A stretch of 64,000 bases of DNA from positions 1 through 64,000 of the forward strand of contig DAOUKG010000003.1 of assembly GCA_034421575.1 (NCBI GenBank), given 5' to 3'. Source of the DNA: VXLM01 sp034421575. GTDB lineage: Bacteria; Chloroflexota; Dehalococcoidia; Lucifugimonadales; VXLM01. This document shows, piece by piece, positions 26,324-34,413 of the stretch (position 1 is the first letter of the stretch; the number at the start of each line of letters is the position of its first letter). Both the position numbers and the translations under genes were made by a program. The notes under the pieces were generated by a model that saw nothing but the letters and a program-made list of their open reading frames with translations, had not been told where the DNA came from and searched no databases.

Positions 26324-27547
26324 ATGGAACTGGATTCCGGTCATACCGCCTGGATGCTGACGGCCTCCGCTCTGGTGCTCCTCATGACGCCGGGGCTGGC
26401 CTTCTTCTACGGAGGACTCGTCCGCGCCAGGAATGTCATCAGCACGCTCATGTACAGCTTCATGGCCATGGCAGTCGTGAGCATAGTCTGGGTGCTCTGG
26501 GGCTACAGCCTCGCATTCGGCGAGGGGAGCGCCTTCATTGGCGACCTGAGCTTCTTCGGCCTGTCAGGCATAGACATCAACGATCTGGAGGACAACGGCA
26601 TCCCCACGCTGCTGTTCGTCATCTTCCAGATGATGTTCGCCATCATCACGCCCGCCCTCATCACGGGAGCCTTCGTCGAGCGATTCAAGTTCACGACCTA
26701 CCTGATATTCCTCGTGATCTGGGTCACAATCGTCTACGCCCCCGTTGCCCACTGGGTCTGGGGCGGCGGCTGGATCGGCGACGTTGGCGATGGCGCGCTC
26801 GACTTCGCGGGTGGCACCGTCGTCCACATCAACGCCGGTGTGGCGGCCGTCGCGGCTGCGTGGCTAATCGGAAAGCGACGCGACCCCGGCCCTGAGCCGC
26901 ACAACGTGCCCTATGTCATACTGGGAGCCGCCCTGCTCTGGTTCGGATGGTTCGGCTTCAACGCTGGCTCCGGCCTCGCCGCCGACGGGGTAGACGTAAG
27001 CGCCTTCCTCGTCACCAACACCGCCGCCGCCGCCGCCGCACTCACCTGGGGCGTCATATCCCAGATACAGACCGGCCGCATGAGCGCCGTCGGTGTGGCG
27101 TCGGGTGCCGTCGCGGGCTTGGTCGCGATCACGCCGGCCGCCGGTTATGTCGGCGTCTACGGCGCACTCGCCATCGGCGCGGGCGCGGGCCTACTCTGCT
27201 ACATAGCCGTCTACCTTCGCACCAAGGTCGAAATAGACGACGCCCTTGAGGTCTTCGCCGTACACGGAATTGGCGGCATCTGGGGCGCAATCGCAACTGG
27301 CATCTTCGCTGTAGCGGCAATCGGCGGCACCGCCGGACTCATCGACGGCAACGCCGGACAGCTCGTCACCCAGGTCGTCGCGGTCGTCGCAACTATGGTC
27401 TACTCATTCGTCGTCACCCTCGTCATCCTCAAGGTTCTCGACCTCATCCCGGGTCTCGGCATCAGGGTATCCGGCGACGAAGAGGACATGGGCCTCGACC
27501 TCTCCGCCCACGGCGAGAGAGCATTCGTCAGCGACGGAGCCGACTAA
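26324..27547 (+). CDS. amtB: ammonium transporter AmtB
   Basis: A 407-residue inner-membrane ammonium channel with about eleven membrane helices. The pore histidines are in VVHINAGVAAVAAAWLIG and VHGIGGIWGAIATG. Conserved PGLAFFYGGLVRARN and WFGWFGFNAGSG are present. The frame is open 27 codons further upstream, but AGGGGGATGAAAAC directly precedes this ATG and the family N-terminus begins here. It is followed by a PII gene, the regulatory partner that blocks the pore when nitrogen is plentiful. Confidence 0.96.
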   Translation: MELDSGHTAWMLTASALVLLMTPGLAFFYGGLVRARNVISTLMYSFMAMAVVSIVWVLWGYSLAFGEGSAFIGDLSFFGLSGIDINDLEDNGIPTLLFVIFQMMFAIITPALITGAFVERFKFTTYLIFLVIWVTIVYAPVAHWVWGGGWIGDVGDGALDFAGGTVVHINAGVAAVAAAWLIGKRRDPGPEPHNVPYVILGAALLWFGWFGFNAGSGLAADGVDVSAFLVTNTAAAAAALTWGVISQIQTGRMSAVGVASGAVAGLVAITPAAGYVGVYGALAIGAGAGLLCYIAVYLRTKVEIDDALEVFAVHGIGGIWGAIATGIFAVAAIGGTAGLIDGNAGQLVTQVVAVVATMVYSFVVTLVILKVLDLIPGLGIRVSGDEEDMGLDLSAHGERAFVSDGAD

Positions 27548-27596
27548 CCAGCAAACCATGCGCCATTCATACGCAAATACACCCCGCCAACCTCTC

Positions 27597-27624
27597 GTAG
27601 GGGCGATTCGCGAATCGCCCCTAC
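27597..27624. terminator. 28-bp perfect palindrome between amtB and glnB
   Basis: Arms GTAGGGGCGATTCG and CGAATCGCCCCTAC abut with no loop base. There is no T-tract, so it may act as a partial terminator or RNase-stopping hairpin that sets the amtB:PII ratio (inference). A CATTCCCGCGAAAGCGGGAA module follows at about 27673-27692. Confidence 0.45.
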
Positions 27625-27734
27625 CCCGACACGGGGCGACAATCCAATCCCCTCTCCCGGCACCCCCACCCGTCATTCCCGCGAAAGCGGGAATCCACGC
27701 CGGGAACACTCCTGAAAACTGAGGTGAATTTCCA

Positions 27735-28085
27735 ATGCTGAAGATAGAAGCAATCGTCCGACCCGAGCGGATCCACGCAGTAACCGACGCCTTGGAAGAG
27801 GCTGGATGCGGAGGCTTCCACTACCTGAACGTAACCGGACAGGGGAAGCAGCGCGGAGTCGAGGTCTTCACCGGCAGGGGCGGACACATGGTCCGAGCCG
27901 CCGGGTCCAAGACCCTCGTCGTCACCGTCATCCCCGACGACCTCAAGGACGCCGCCGTCAACGCCATCATCCAGGCCGCCAGAAGCCCCGACGAAGGCCG
28001 CATCGGCGACGGCAAGATCATCGTCTCCCCAGTCGCAGACGTCATCCGCGTCCGCACCGGAGAACACGGCGAAGCCGCCCTCTAG
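27735..28085 (+). CDS. glnB: nitrogen regulatory protein PII
   Basis: A 116-residue trimeric PII sensor of 2-oxoglutarate and ATP/ADP. The C-terminal signature GDGKIIVSPVADVIRVRTGE is standard. The T-loop GKQRGVEVFTGRGGHMV has no tyrosine at the position of Tyr51 of E. coli GlnB/GlnK (His or Gly instead), so uridylylation there is impossible; control by ligand alone is expected. GAGGTG precedes the ATG. Position after amtB suggests the GlnK role, though the usual order is glnK before amtB. Confidence 0.93.
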   Translation: MLKIEAIVRPERIHAVTDALEEAGCGGFHYLNVTGQGKQRGVEVFTGRGGHMVRAAGSKTLVVTVIPDDLKDAAVNAIIQAARSPDEGRIGDGKIIVSPVADVIRVRTGEHGEAAL

Positions 28086-28452
28086 CACGCCTCCACCGCG
28101 CCTCACACCCCACGCTTCCACAACCAATCGCATGGGCGACCCTCGTGGTCGCCCTTCGCATTACTCCCCTCACCCGTTCGCGGGGAACCTTCGCATTACT
28201 CCCTCTCCCGTCGTGGGGGACCTTTGCATTACCCTCTCACCCGTTTGCGGGGGACCTTCACATTACTCCCTCTCCCGTCGTGGGAGAGGGCTGGGGTGAG
28301 GGCAAAAGGCCCCCCAACGTCCCCCCCGTTCATGCTGAACCCTGTCGAAGCATGAGCCTGAACCCCGCCCACCCCGCATTTGACGAACACGAACATATAA
28401 TCTATCATGACTCCACATAACCCGCTATAGAGAGTTGCCCGAAAACACCCAA

Positions 28453-28483
28453 TGTCCCATTTTGTCCCGCAATGTCCCTCAAA
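28453..28483. repeat. 10-bp-phased TGTCCC triple
   Basis: TGTCCC starts at 28453, 28463 and 28473. The whole 31-base string is repeated exactly at 54435-54465, 26 kb away. Confidence 0.75.
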
Positions 28484-28621
28484 AAATACTCCCATCCAAC
28501 TCCCCTCCGCGCCATCAGCGGTGAATCCTCTCATCCCCTCTCCCGTCGTGGGAGAGGGCTAGGGTGAGGGTAATCCCCCCGCCGCCGAAGAGACACAGAG
28601 CGGGCTACCCCCACAGCGGAA

Positions 28622-28648
28622 ATGCAACAAAATGCAACGCCATGCAAC
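28622..28648. repeat. 10-bp-phased ATGCAAC triple
   Basis: ATGCAAC starts at 28622, 28632 and 28642, one helical turn apart, in the same gap as the TGTCCC triple. Confidence 0.65.
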
Positions 28649-28714
28649 AAAAATAGGATTTTTATCCAACACCCCTCCGCGTTCTCCGCGCTCCCTGCGG
28701 TGAATCCCCAGCAC

Positions 28715-29482
28715 CTAGCCCCCGGAACCCTTCCTCCTCAGGAACTCCCCGAACCCCTCGCGGACCGGCGGCGGCTTCAGCGCGTCCTCCTGCGCCTCCA
28801 GTTCGTTCACCTGCATCTCCCGCCACGAAGCCCCCAAGTCCTTGATCATCAGCTCCTTGATCCCCTTCACGATGCGCGTGTCGTTCGCCGCGATGGTCCG
28901 CGCGATCTCCATCGCCTTCGGCATCAGCAGGTCCGGCGCGACCACGTGGTTCAGCAGACCGATCTCCAGCGCCTCGCGCGCCTTCACCACGCGGCCGGTG
29001 AACAGAAGCTCCTTGGCCTTCGGCCACCCGATCTGCATCGGCAGGTTCCACGTCGAGTTCACCCGCCCGTACGCCGCCGCCAGGAACCGGAAGCTCGCGT
29101 TGTCCGACCCGACCCTGATGTCCATGCTCGCCGCGATCACCGCACCCCCGCCGTAGGCCAGCCCGTTGATGGCCCCGATGGTCGGCTTCGCGCACGTCGC
29201 TAGGTGCCACATATGCCGCGCCCTGTCCGGGTCGCCGTCCTGCGATCCCGTCTCCTCCGCGATCCGCGCCATCTCCTTGATGTCCGCCCCCGCCGAGAAC
29301 GCCCGCTCCCCCGCCCCCGTAACGACGATCGCCGCAACAGAGTCGTCCGCCTCCAACTCGCTGACCGCCGCGTCGATCTCCCGATACATCGCCCGGTTCA
29401 GCGCATTCAGCACCCTCGGCCGGTTCAAGGTAATGATCCCAACACCCCCATCCCTCTCCAACACGATAAACTCATACGACAC
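28715..29482 (-). CDS. enoyl-CoA hydratase/isomerase (crotonase) family protein
   Basis: A 255-residue crotonase-fold protein. The CoA/oxyanion segments AFSAGADIKEMA and INGLAYGGGAVIAASMDIRV are clear. In place of the usual PEIxLGxxPGxGG segment carrying the two catalytic glutamates it has AAYGRVNSTWNLPMQIG, so the classical hydratase Glu pair seems absent. An isomerase, hydrolase, decarboxylase or other crotonase reaction is more likely. The GTG at 29482 lies 10 bases after GGAGG; another GTG three codons upstream lies directly against that Shine-Dalgarno and is less suitable. Confidence 0.85.
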   Translation of the reverse strand: MSYEFIVLERDGGVGIITLNRPRVLNALNRAMYREIDAAVSELEADDSVAAIVVTGAGERAFSAGADIKEMARIAEETGSQDGDPDRARHMWHLATCAKPTIGAINGLAYGGGAVIAASMDIRVGSDNASFRFLAAAYGRVNSTWNLPMQIGWPKAKELLFTGRVVKAREALEIGLLNHVVAPDLLMPKAMEIARTIAANDTRIVKGIKELMIKDLGASWREMQVNELEAQEDALKPPPVREGFGEFLRRKGSGG

Positions 29483-29851
29483 GATACTCACTCCTCCATT
29501 GCCCTATTCTCAGCCGACCATTCCCGTCATTCCCGCGAAGGGTCTCCCCCTCTCCCGTTCGCGGGAGAGGGTTGGGGTGAGGGTAAAAGGCCGATTCTTC
29601 TTCCCCTCTGCGCTCCCCGCGCTCTCAGCGGTGAACCCACAATCCTCGCCTCGTAGAACTCGCCCCCATTACGACCCCAGAGGATGTCCAAGAAGGATCC
29701 CGTTCACCCTGAGCCTGTCGAAGGGTGGTCACGCCGTTCATGGTTCGACAAGCTCACCACGAACGGCTAGACACCCTCTCACAAAATTCCCGGCCTCTCT
29801 CCGCGCTCTCCGCGCCCTCAGCGGTGAACCCACGTCCCTACGCAATACCCC
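29483..29851. repeat. repeat-only gap
   Basis: Holds CATTCCCGCGAAGGG, the CTCTCCCGTTCGCGGGAGAG hairpin with GGGTTGGGGTGAGG tail (about 29550-29586), and two 'GCGCTC...AGCGGTGAACCC' modules. 'GTTCACCCTGAGCCTGTCGA' (about 29702-29725) is followed by its near-inverted partner 'TCGACAAGCTCACCACGAAC'. No gene is seen. Confidence 0.65.
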
Positions 29852-30988
29852 CTACTTTCTACTTTCTTCCCCCCACACCTTATACGGATTCTCCCGATTC
29901 TCCATCGGAAAATACACCCTTGCTCCCAGACGGTGCGACTCATGCACCGCCATGATCATCTCCAACGCCGCCCGCGCGTCCTTCCCGCTCGAGCTGAACA
30001 CCACGTCCCTGTCCTCCTCCACGGCGCGAATCAGCTCATTCACGATGATCTTGTTGCTCAGCGCCGTCGATGACACCCCGCGCTCCCACTGCTCCCGCTC
30101 CCACTCCTCGATGACGACCGGCTTCCACTCGTCCTTCGACCCCGGCACCCACCTGCTGTGTGGATAGACGAACATATTCCCCGACGGCGAGTTCCGCACC
30201 GATATGATGCCTTGCGTCCCATACGCCTCGAACCCGAACAGGCCGCTGCTCCCGTCGGACGGCATCTCGACCGGCTGCGACTCGAACGTGGCGATAACAC
30301 CGTTCTTGAAGCCGTACGTCGCATGCACCGCGTTCCCCGCGATCAGCCCGATCTCCTCGGGCCCCTCCCGGATATCGTCCGCCGTCACGTCCCGACTGTC
30401 CTGCGTCACGCGACCATTCGCCCATGCGACATCCGAGCCCGCCACGTACCTCATGCTGTCCATCATGTGCGTACCCAGCACCATCAGGTCCTCGGCCCCG
30501 GAACGGTGGTCGCACTTCCCCATAGCCCGGAGCGACTGCAACTCTCCAATCGCCCCATCCTCGACCATCGCCTTCGCCCGCTGCTCATACGGGTTCGCAC
30601 GACGATGCGCCACCGCCAATCGCGCCCCCGACCGCTCGCACGCCTCCAGCATGGCGTCCGCCTCGGCCAGCGTAGCCGCCAGCGGCTTCTCACAATAGAT
30701 GCCCCTGACTCCCGCTTCCGCCGCTGCAATCACCATCTCCGCGTGACACCCGACCCAGCGAGGACACACCGCAACGAAGTCGAGCCGCTCCTTCTCCAGC
30801 ATCTCACGGTAGTCGCCATACAACCACTCCGCCCCCGTCCGTTCCCCCGCCTCCCTCAGCCCGTCCGGATCGTCGTCCGTCACCGCCACGAACTCCACCC
30901 CCGGCGCCCCCACGAACGCCACGTCCAGCCCGTGCCCCCAGTTCCCGCGTCCCGTCCTCCCAATCGCCCCAGCCCTATACCGCGCCAT
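29852..30988 (-). CDS. Gfo/Idh/MocA family oxidoreductase
   Basis: A 378-residue NAD(P)-dependent dehydrogenase. The N-terminal Rossmann fold starts GAIGRTGRGNWGHG, an imperfect GxGxxG. The catalytic region has the EKPLAATLAEAD motif (Lys of EKP), and the C-terminal half is the alpha/beta substrate domain. The substrate is probably a sugar or cyclitol, not predictable. The ATG at 30988 follows GGAGGGAATT; the TTG four codons upstream would sit before that ribosome site and is rejected. Confidence 0.88.
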   Translation of the reverse strand: MARYRAGAIGRTGRGNWGHGLDVAFVGAPGVEFVAVTDDDPDGLREAGERTGAEWLYGDYREMLEKERLDFVAVCPRWVGCHAEMVIAAAEAGVRGIYCEKPLAATLAEADAMLEACERSGARLAVAHRRANPYEQRAKAMVEDGAIGELQSLRAMGKCDHRSGAEDLMVLGTHMMDSMRYVAGSDVAWANGRVTQDSRDVTADDIREGPEEIGLIAGNAVHATYGFKNGVIATFESQPVEMPSDGSSGLFGFEAYGTQGIISVRNSPSGNMFVYPHSRWVPGSKDEWKPVVIEEWEREQWERGVSSTALSNKIIVNELIRAVEEDRDVVFSSSGKDARAALEMIMAVHESHRLGARVYFPMENRENPYKVWGEESRK

Positions 30989-31333
30989 AATTCCCTCCAA
31001 ATGCCTCTTTCGTCACTCCCCAGTCGCCCGAAAGCCGTCATTCCCGCGAAAGAACGTCACCCCGTACCCCGATACGGGGCGGGAATCCAAAATCCCCTCT
31101 GTGCTCTCCGCGCCCTCTGCGGTGAAATCTCCCTCTCTGCGTCGAGACCTTCCCCCTCTCCCGTTCGCGGGAGAGGGCTGGGGTGAGGGTGAAACGATAT
31201 CCGTGCTCCCTACGCAATTCCCACTACTTTCTACTTTCCTCCCTCTTCCCTCCGTGCCCTCTGTGGTGAAATACTCTCTACTTTCTCCTCCTTACGCAAC
31301 CCAGAACCCAGCACCTAGCACCCAGCACCCGCT
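30989..31333. repeat. repeat-only gap
   Basis: Contains the composite module CATTCCCGCGAAAGAACGTC...CCCCGTATCGGGG type (about 31038-31090), the 'CTCTGCGGTGAAATC' module, and the CTCTCCCGTTCGCGGGAGAG hairpin (about 31153-31190). 'CTACTTTCTACTTTC' and 'CCCAGCACCTAGCACCC' filler complete it. Nothing coding. Confidence 0.65.
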
Positions 31334-31348
31334 CGGTATAAGATACCG
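31334..31348. promoter_or_regulatory. palindrome upstream of the P-loop gene
   Basis: CGGTAT-AAG-ATACCG, perfect 6-bp arms, contains a TATAAG that could be a -10 box. It lies 27 bases before the start of the gene at 31376 and may be an operator. Confidence 0.4.
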
Positions 31349-31375
31349 CCGACACGCCACCACACGGAGGATTCC

Positions 31376-32128
31376 ATGCGCCTCATCATAGCCGGATGCG
31401 AGTATTCGGGCACCACGACGCTGTCCCTGACCTTCGGAGAGTGGGGCGCTGCCAACATGGAGGGCGGCAGGTGGGGTCCAAACGAGTACCACGACCACTG
31501 GAAGCTCCCCCACGTCAGCAACTTCTCCCCGCCCGCGCCCGACGAAGTCGCCAGCGTCGTCGCGTGCTACCCCGACGCAAGGGACGGCGACTACACCCGC
31601 ACCGGCCTTTCACACGACGAGCAGGCCCAGATCATGGCGCTCTCCCCCAAGCTCAAGGAGATGGTCCAGCGCTACCACCTCCAGTACCACCTGCACCCGT
31701 CCTTCTATGGGCAGGACGACCACATCATGGTGGGCGCGCACATCGACGAGGGCATACTCGGCCCTATCTACTTCGACTACGGCGGCGACGGCCAGTACGC
31801 CGACCGCCGCGCCTCCAATCGCCAGTACGAAAAGCAGATACTTGAGATGGCCCCCGACACCATCCTCGTGCTCGTCACCGCCTCGCCAGAGGCCATTCGC
31901 CAACGCATGAAGCACAACCCTCACCTCAACGGCGCTCTGCAGGACGCCGATGTCGAGCGCGTCCTTGAACGCTACGAGCAGGAGTTCGCCGACTCCCTGC
32001 TTACACAAAAGACTCGCCTCGACACGACCTCCTCCACCATTGAGGAGTCCACCTCCGAGATCATCGAGAAGATCACCGCCCTCATGACTGAGAAGGACAG
32101 GCAGCGAATCAAGGGAGGCGCAGCATGA
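31376..32128 (+). CDS. P-loop protein with sulfotransferase-like nucleotide loop
   Basis: A 250-residue protein that I cannot assign to a named family. It starts with a beta strand and the loop AGCEYSGTTTLS (residues 6-17). The expected GKS/T of a Walker A is replaced by SGTT, like the PAPS-binding loop (SGTTW) of sulfotransferases. Later ILEMAPDTILVLVTASPEAIRQRM resembles the strand-helix and base-contacting region of kinases and sulfotransferases. The middle is rich in His, Asp and Tyr. ACGGAGG precedes the ATG. It overlaps the aldo/keto reductase by 4 bases, so the two are coupled. Confidence 0.6.
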   Translation: MRLIIAGCEYSGTTTLSLTFGEWGAANMEGGRWGPNEYHDHWKLPHVSNFSPPAPDEVASVVACYPDARDGDYTRTGLSHDEQAQIMALSPKLKEMVQRYHLQYHLHPSFYGQDDHIMVGAHIDEGILGPIYFDYGGDGQYADRRASNRQYEKQILEMAPDTILVLVTASPEAIRQRMKHNPHLNGALQDADVERVLERYEQEFADSLLTQKTRLDTTSSTIEESTSEIIEKITALMTEKDRQRIKGGAA

Positions 32129-33108
32129 AACCCCGCAAGCTCGGACGCTCCGACGTTACCATCAGCCCCCTCGGACTCGGCACCGGCAACTGGGGCCGCG
32201 AAATCGACGAGGACGCCTCGTGGCACGTCATGGACTACGCCGTCGAGAACGGCATCACCTTCTTCGACTCCGGCGAGGTCTACGGCGGCGGACAGTCCCA
32301 CGCCGGACGCAAGAGGATGTACGGCACCGACGACGTCCGCGAGGCGACCACCGACATGAGCTCGTCCGAGAAGATCATCGGACGCTGGCTGCGCGCCCGC
32401 GGGTGCCGCGACGAGATCACCCTCTGCACCAAGGTCGGTACAGGCAACGACCCTGAGAACATCGGGGTGGCCCTAGCCGGCAGCCTAGACCGCCTGGGTG
32501 TCGACAACGTCGATATGTACAAGCTGCACAATCCCGACGACACCCCCATCGCCGAGACCCTCGCCGCCATGACCGAGGAGGTCGCCGCCGGCCGGACCCG
32601 CGCCATCGGGTGCAGCAACTTCTCCGCCGAGCAGCTCAACGAGGCCCTCGAGGCAAGCGCCGCGCACGGCCTCAGCCGCTTCGACGTCATCCAGCCGCCG
32701 TACAGCCTCGCCCTCCCCGACGCCGACGAGGACATCTTCCCCATCTGCGAGCGTGAGCAGATCGCCGTGACCTCCTACAGCCCACTCGGCGCGGGCTTCC
32801 TCACCGGCAAGTACACGCCTGACCGCTCCCAGTTCCCCAAGGGCTCCCGCTACCACATCGTGCCCGCCCACGCCGACATCTACTTCTCCGACCGGAACTT
32901 CCAGGTCGTCGAGCTTCTCCGTGAGCAGGCCGAACGATCCGGCACGTCCATGGTCCGGCTAGCCCTCGCGTGGGCCATGCGCCATCCCGCCGTCACGGCC
33001 ATCCTCGTCGGCGCGCGCAACTCCGACCAGGTCGACAACGCCCTCGCCGCCCTCGACATCGCCCTCGACGACGACCTCTGGACCACCATGCGCAACTGGC
33101 CCGCTTGA
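32125..33108 (+). CDS. aldo/keto reductase
   Basis: A 327-residue NADPH-dependent (beta/alpha)8-barrel reductase. The tetrad is visible: Asp and Tyr in FFDSGEVYGGG, Lys in LCTKVG, His in YKLHNPDD. AIGCSNFSAEQL and VGARNSDQVDNAL are the cofactor-binding signatures. It is of the YghZ/potassium-channel-beta-like class. It overlaps the P-loop gene by ATGA; what joins a sulfotransferase-like protein with a reductase is unknown. Confidence 0.9.
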   Translation: MKPRKLGRSDVTISPLGLGTGNWGREIDEDASWHVMDYAVENGITFFDSGEVYGGGQSHAGRKRMYGTDDVREATTDMSSSEKIIGRWLRARGCRDEITLCTKVGTGNDPENIGVALAGSLDRLGVDNVDMYKLHNPDDTPIAETLAAMTEEVAAGRTRAIGCSNFSAEQLNEALEASAAHGLSRFDVIQPPYSLALPDADEDIFPICEREQIAVTSYSPLGAGFLTGKYTPDRSQFPKGSRYHIVPAHADIYFSDRNFQVVELLREQAERSGTSMVRLALAWAMRHPAVTAILVGARNSDQVDNALAALDIALDDDLWTTMRNWPA

Positions 33109-33124
33109 ACGCCCTAACCCCCTA

Positions 33125-33133
33125 TGCTAATCT
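33125..33133 (+). promoter_or_regulatory. extended -10 promoter of tRNA-Pro
   Basis: TGCTAATCT lies 10 bases before the mature tRNA 5' end. There is no clear -35. It is one of several TGn-extended -10 boxes in this window. Confidence 0.45.
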
Positions 33134-33143
33134 AGCTACAGGT

Positions 33144-33220
33144 CGGGGTGTGGCGCAGTTTGGTAGCGCACCTGCATGGGGTGCAGGGGGTCGCTGGTTC
33201 GAGTCCAGTCACCCCGACCA
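33144..33220 (+). tRNA. tRNA-Pro(GGG)
   Basis: 77 bases with encoded CCA. The acceptor arms CGGGGTG and CACCCCG pair, followed by discriminator A. The anticodon stem CCTGC/GCAGG encloses loop ATGGGGT, giving anticodon GGG at 33178-33180. The TGG TTCGAGT CCA T-arm is normal. A foreign-looking gene (DUF3800) begins 80 bases downstream. Confidence 0.95.
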
Positions 33221-33300
33221 TTGAGTCCCGTCACATTCGCAACCGGGCGTAGGCAATGTGGCTTTGATTCTTGACCCCGGCGAAGAGACTCGGTCACTGG

Positions 33301-34197
33301 TCATTGAGAAAGCCCCACGGGGTTGTGTGCAACACAAATCGCACACTGGCATCCTGGCGACGTGAAATGTCTGATTCCGACCGCAATCGTGCCGCGCTTG
33401 TCCGCGCGTTGGAACACCAGGTCAAACAGCTCAGTCTCGGATTTCTCAAGATACCGTCGCAGGGCATAGGCACATAGATCAGCGAGTTGAACCATACTGG
33501 TCAATTCACTATCGACGAACATAGGTGTCTCAATAATGTGCTGAACCTGCGTCCATAGTGTTCCTCTGCGCAGGAACCGCTTCATTATTTCGGTATGGCG
33601 CTTTGCAACTGTTTGGTTATTGTCGTGAACGAGAATGCCGTATCCTGTTTGGACGTTCTGCAAGAACTGCTCGAATCGAGACACAACTTGCTCAAAGGCC
33701 TGTTCGTCAACCGTATTCCTAGATCGTCCAGGATCGAAGTGTACCTTGTCTATGCACTCCGCGAAGAGGCGGGAAGCACCCCAGTTTGATATACACTCGG
33801 CAAGCTCTTTAACGACTTGACGCCTTTCGTCAAAAGTCAGATGAACATAACTTTCCGTATACCGATAGTTCTTGCGAGTCTGCTTGTATTGCTTCCTCTT
33901 GTTGGCCTGTTGTAGGCGGAGGATCTCCGAAGTCCGCGCTCTCCGTACTTGTGAACGCCGCTCCTCATAAGTCATTGAAGCGAAGTCGGGAATAGACTGC
34001 TGCTCGACGTAAGGCCGCATCATCCACGCAACGTGAATTTCTGCTTGACCTAAACCATATTTGGTCTTGATCCCCTCCACCTGCATGTGGTGGCTCTTCC
34101 AGTATTCATCGGGAATGGAGAGTCCCGCCAAGACATAGTGCGAAGTATTGCCGGGAAGGTCTGGGGTCCCAGACTCGTCAATGTAGCAGAGGTGCAT
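33301..34197 (-). CDS. DUF3800 domain protein
   Basis: A 298-residue protein with the family hallmarks: CYIDESGTPDL at the N-terminus and MVQLADLCAYALRRYLE near the C-terminus. The acidic residues of these motifs suggest an RNase-H-like nuclease or phosphotransferase core. DUF3800 proteins are common in defence islands and prophages, but their activity is mostly unproven. Base composition is visibly lower in GC than its neighbours. It points toward tRNA-Pro, has its own promoter (34283-34312) and has a hairpin in the leader. This suggests a laterally acquired single-gene unit next to a tRNA. Confidence 0.85.
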   Translation of the reverse strand: MHLCYIDESGTPDLPGNTSHYVLAGLSIPDEYWKSHHMQVEGIKTKYGLGQAEIHVAWMMRPYVEQQSIPDFASMTYEERRSQVRRARTSEILRLQQANKRKQYKQTRKNYRYTESYVHLTFDERRQVVKELAECISNWGASRLFAECIDKVHFDPGRSRNTVDEQAFEQVVSRFEQFLQNVQTGYGILVHDNNQTVAKRHTEIMKRFLRRGTLWTQVQHIIETPMFVDSELTSMVQLADLCAYALRRYLEKSETELFDLVFQRADKRGTIAVGIRHFTSPGCQCAICVAHNPVGLSQ

Positions 34198-34226
34198 GAA
34201 GCCCCCAAAAGAAAAAGCGACTAGGG

Positions 34227-34245
34227 TCGGGGCTGAGAGCCCCGA
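34227..34245 (-). promoter_or_regulatory. leader hairpin of the DUF3800 gene
   Basis: Perfect 8-bp stem TCGGGGCT/AGCCCCGA with 3-base loop. On the minus strand it is followed 10 bases later by TTTTTCTTTT, so it could attenuate or regulate expression of the DUF3800 gene. Confidence 0.45.
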
Positions 34246-34282
34246 GAAGAGACGCTTGGCGACTCATCCTAGACGCACGTTC

Positions 34283-34312
34283 ATTGTATTCACCGCTGTT
34301 GTCGACTGTCAA
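34283..34312 (-). promoter_or_regulatory. sigma70-type promoter of the DUF3800 gene
   Basis: On the minus strand TTGACA (34307-34312), an 18-base spacer and TACAAT (34283-34288). It is one of the strongest matches to consensus in the window. It lies back-to-back with the mutase promoter, 32 bases apart. Confidence 0.65.
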
Positions 34313-34343
34313 GCTGTATGAACGTGGCGGCATAGCCCATGCT

Positions 34344-34352
34344 TGATATAAT
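34344..34352 (+). promoter_or_regulatory. extended -10 promoter of the mutase gene
   Basis: TGATATAAT with no good -35. Predicted start near 34359 leaves a leader of about 55 bases before the ATG at 34414 and excludes the two upstream ATGs. Confidence 0.5.
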
Positions 34353-34413
34353 GCGTCGTACGACCGGGCCGAAACCCCAGAACACCGAAAACGACCACCC
34401 AACCACACACACC

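Larger units (their letters stand above)
28086..28714. repeat. large repeat-only gap
   Basis: Begins with a perfect 8-bp hairpin (GGGCGACC-CTCGT-GGTCGCCC, 28134-28154) that could end the amtB-glnB transcript. Then come four tandem units of about 34 bp marked by CATTAC (28159, 28194, 28227, 28261), each half of the CTCTCCCG...GGGAGAG hairpin. A 10-bp-phased TGTCCC triple is at 28453-28483, another hairpin at about 28535-28570 and a 10-bp-phased ATGCAAC triple at 28622-28648. No gene is seen. Confidence 0.7.

Noticed and set aside
28157..28302. Four regularly spaced repeats resembling a short CRISPR array
   Set aside because: The units are half-hairpins of the dispersed module with spacing of 33-35 bases that leaves no unique spacers, and no cas gene is present.
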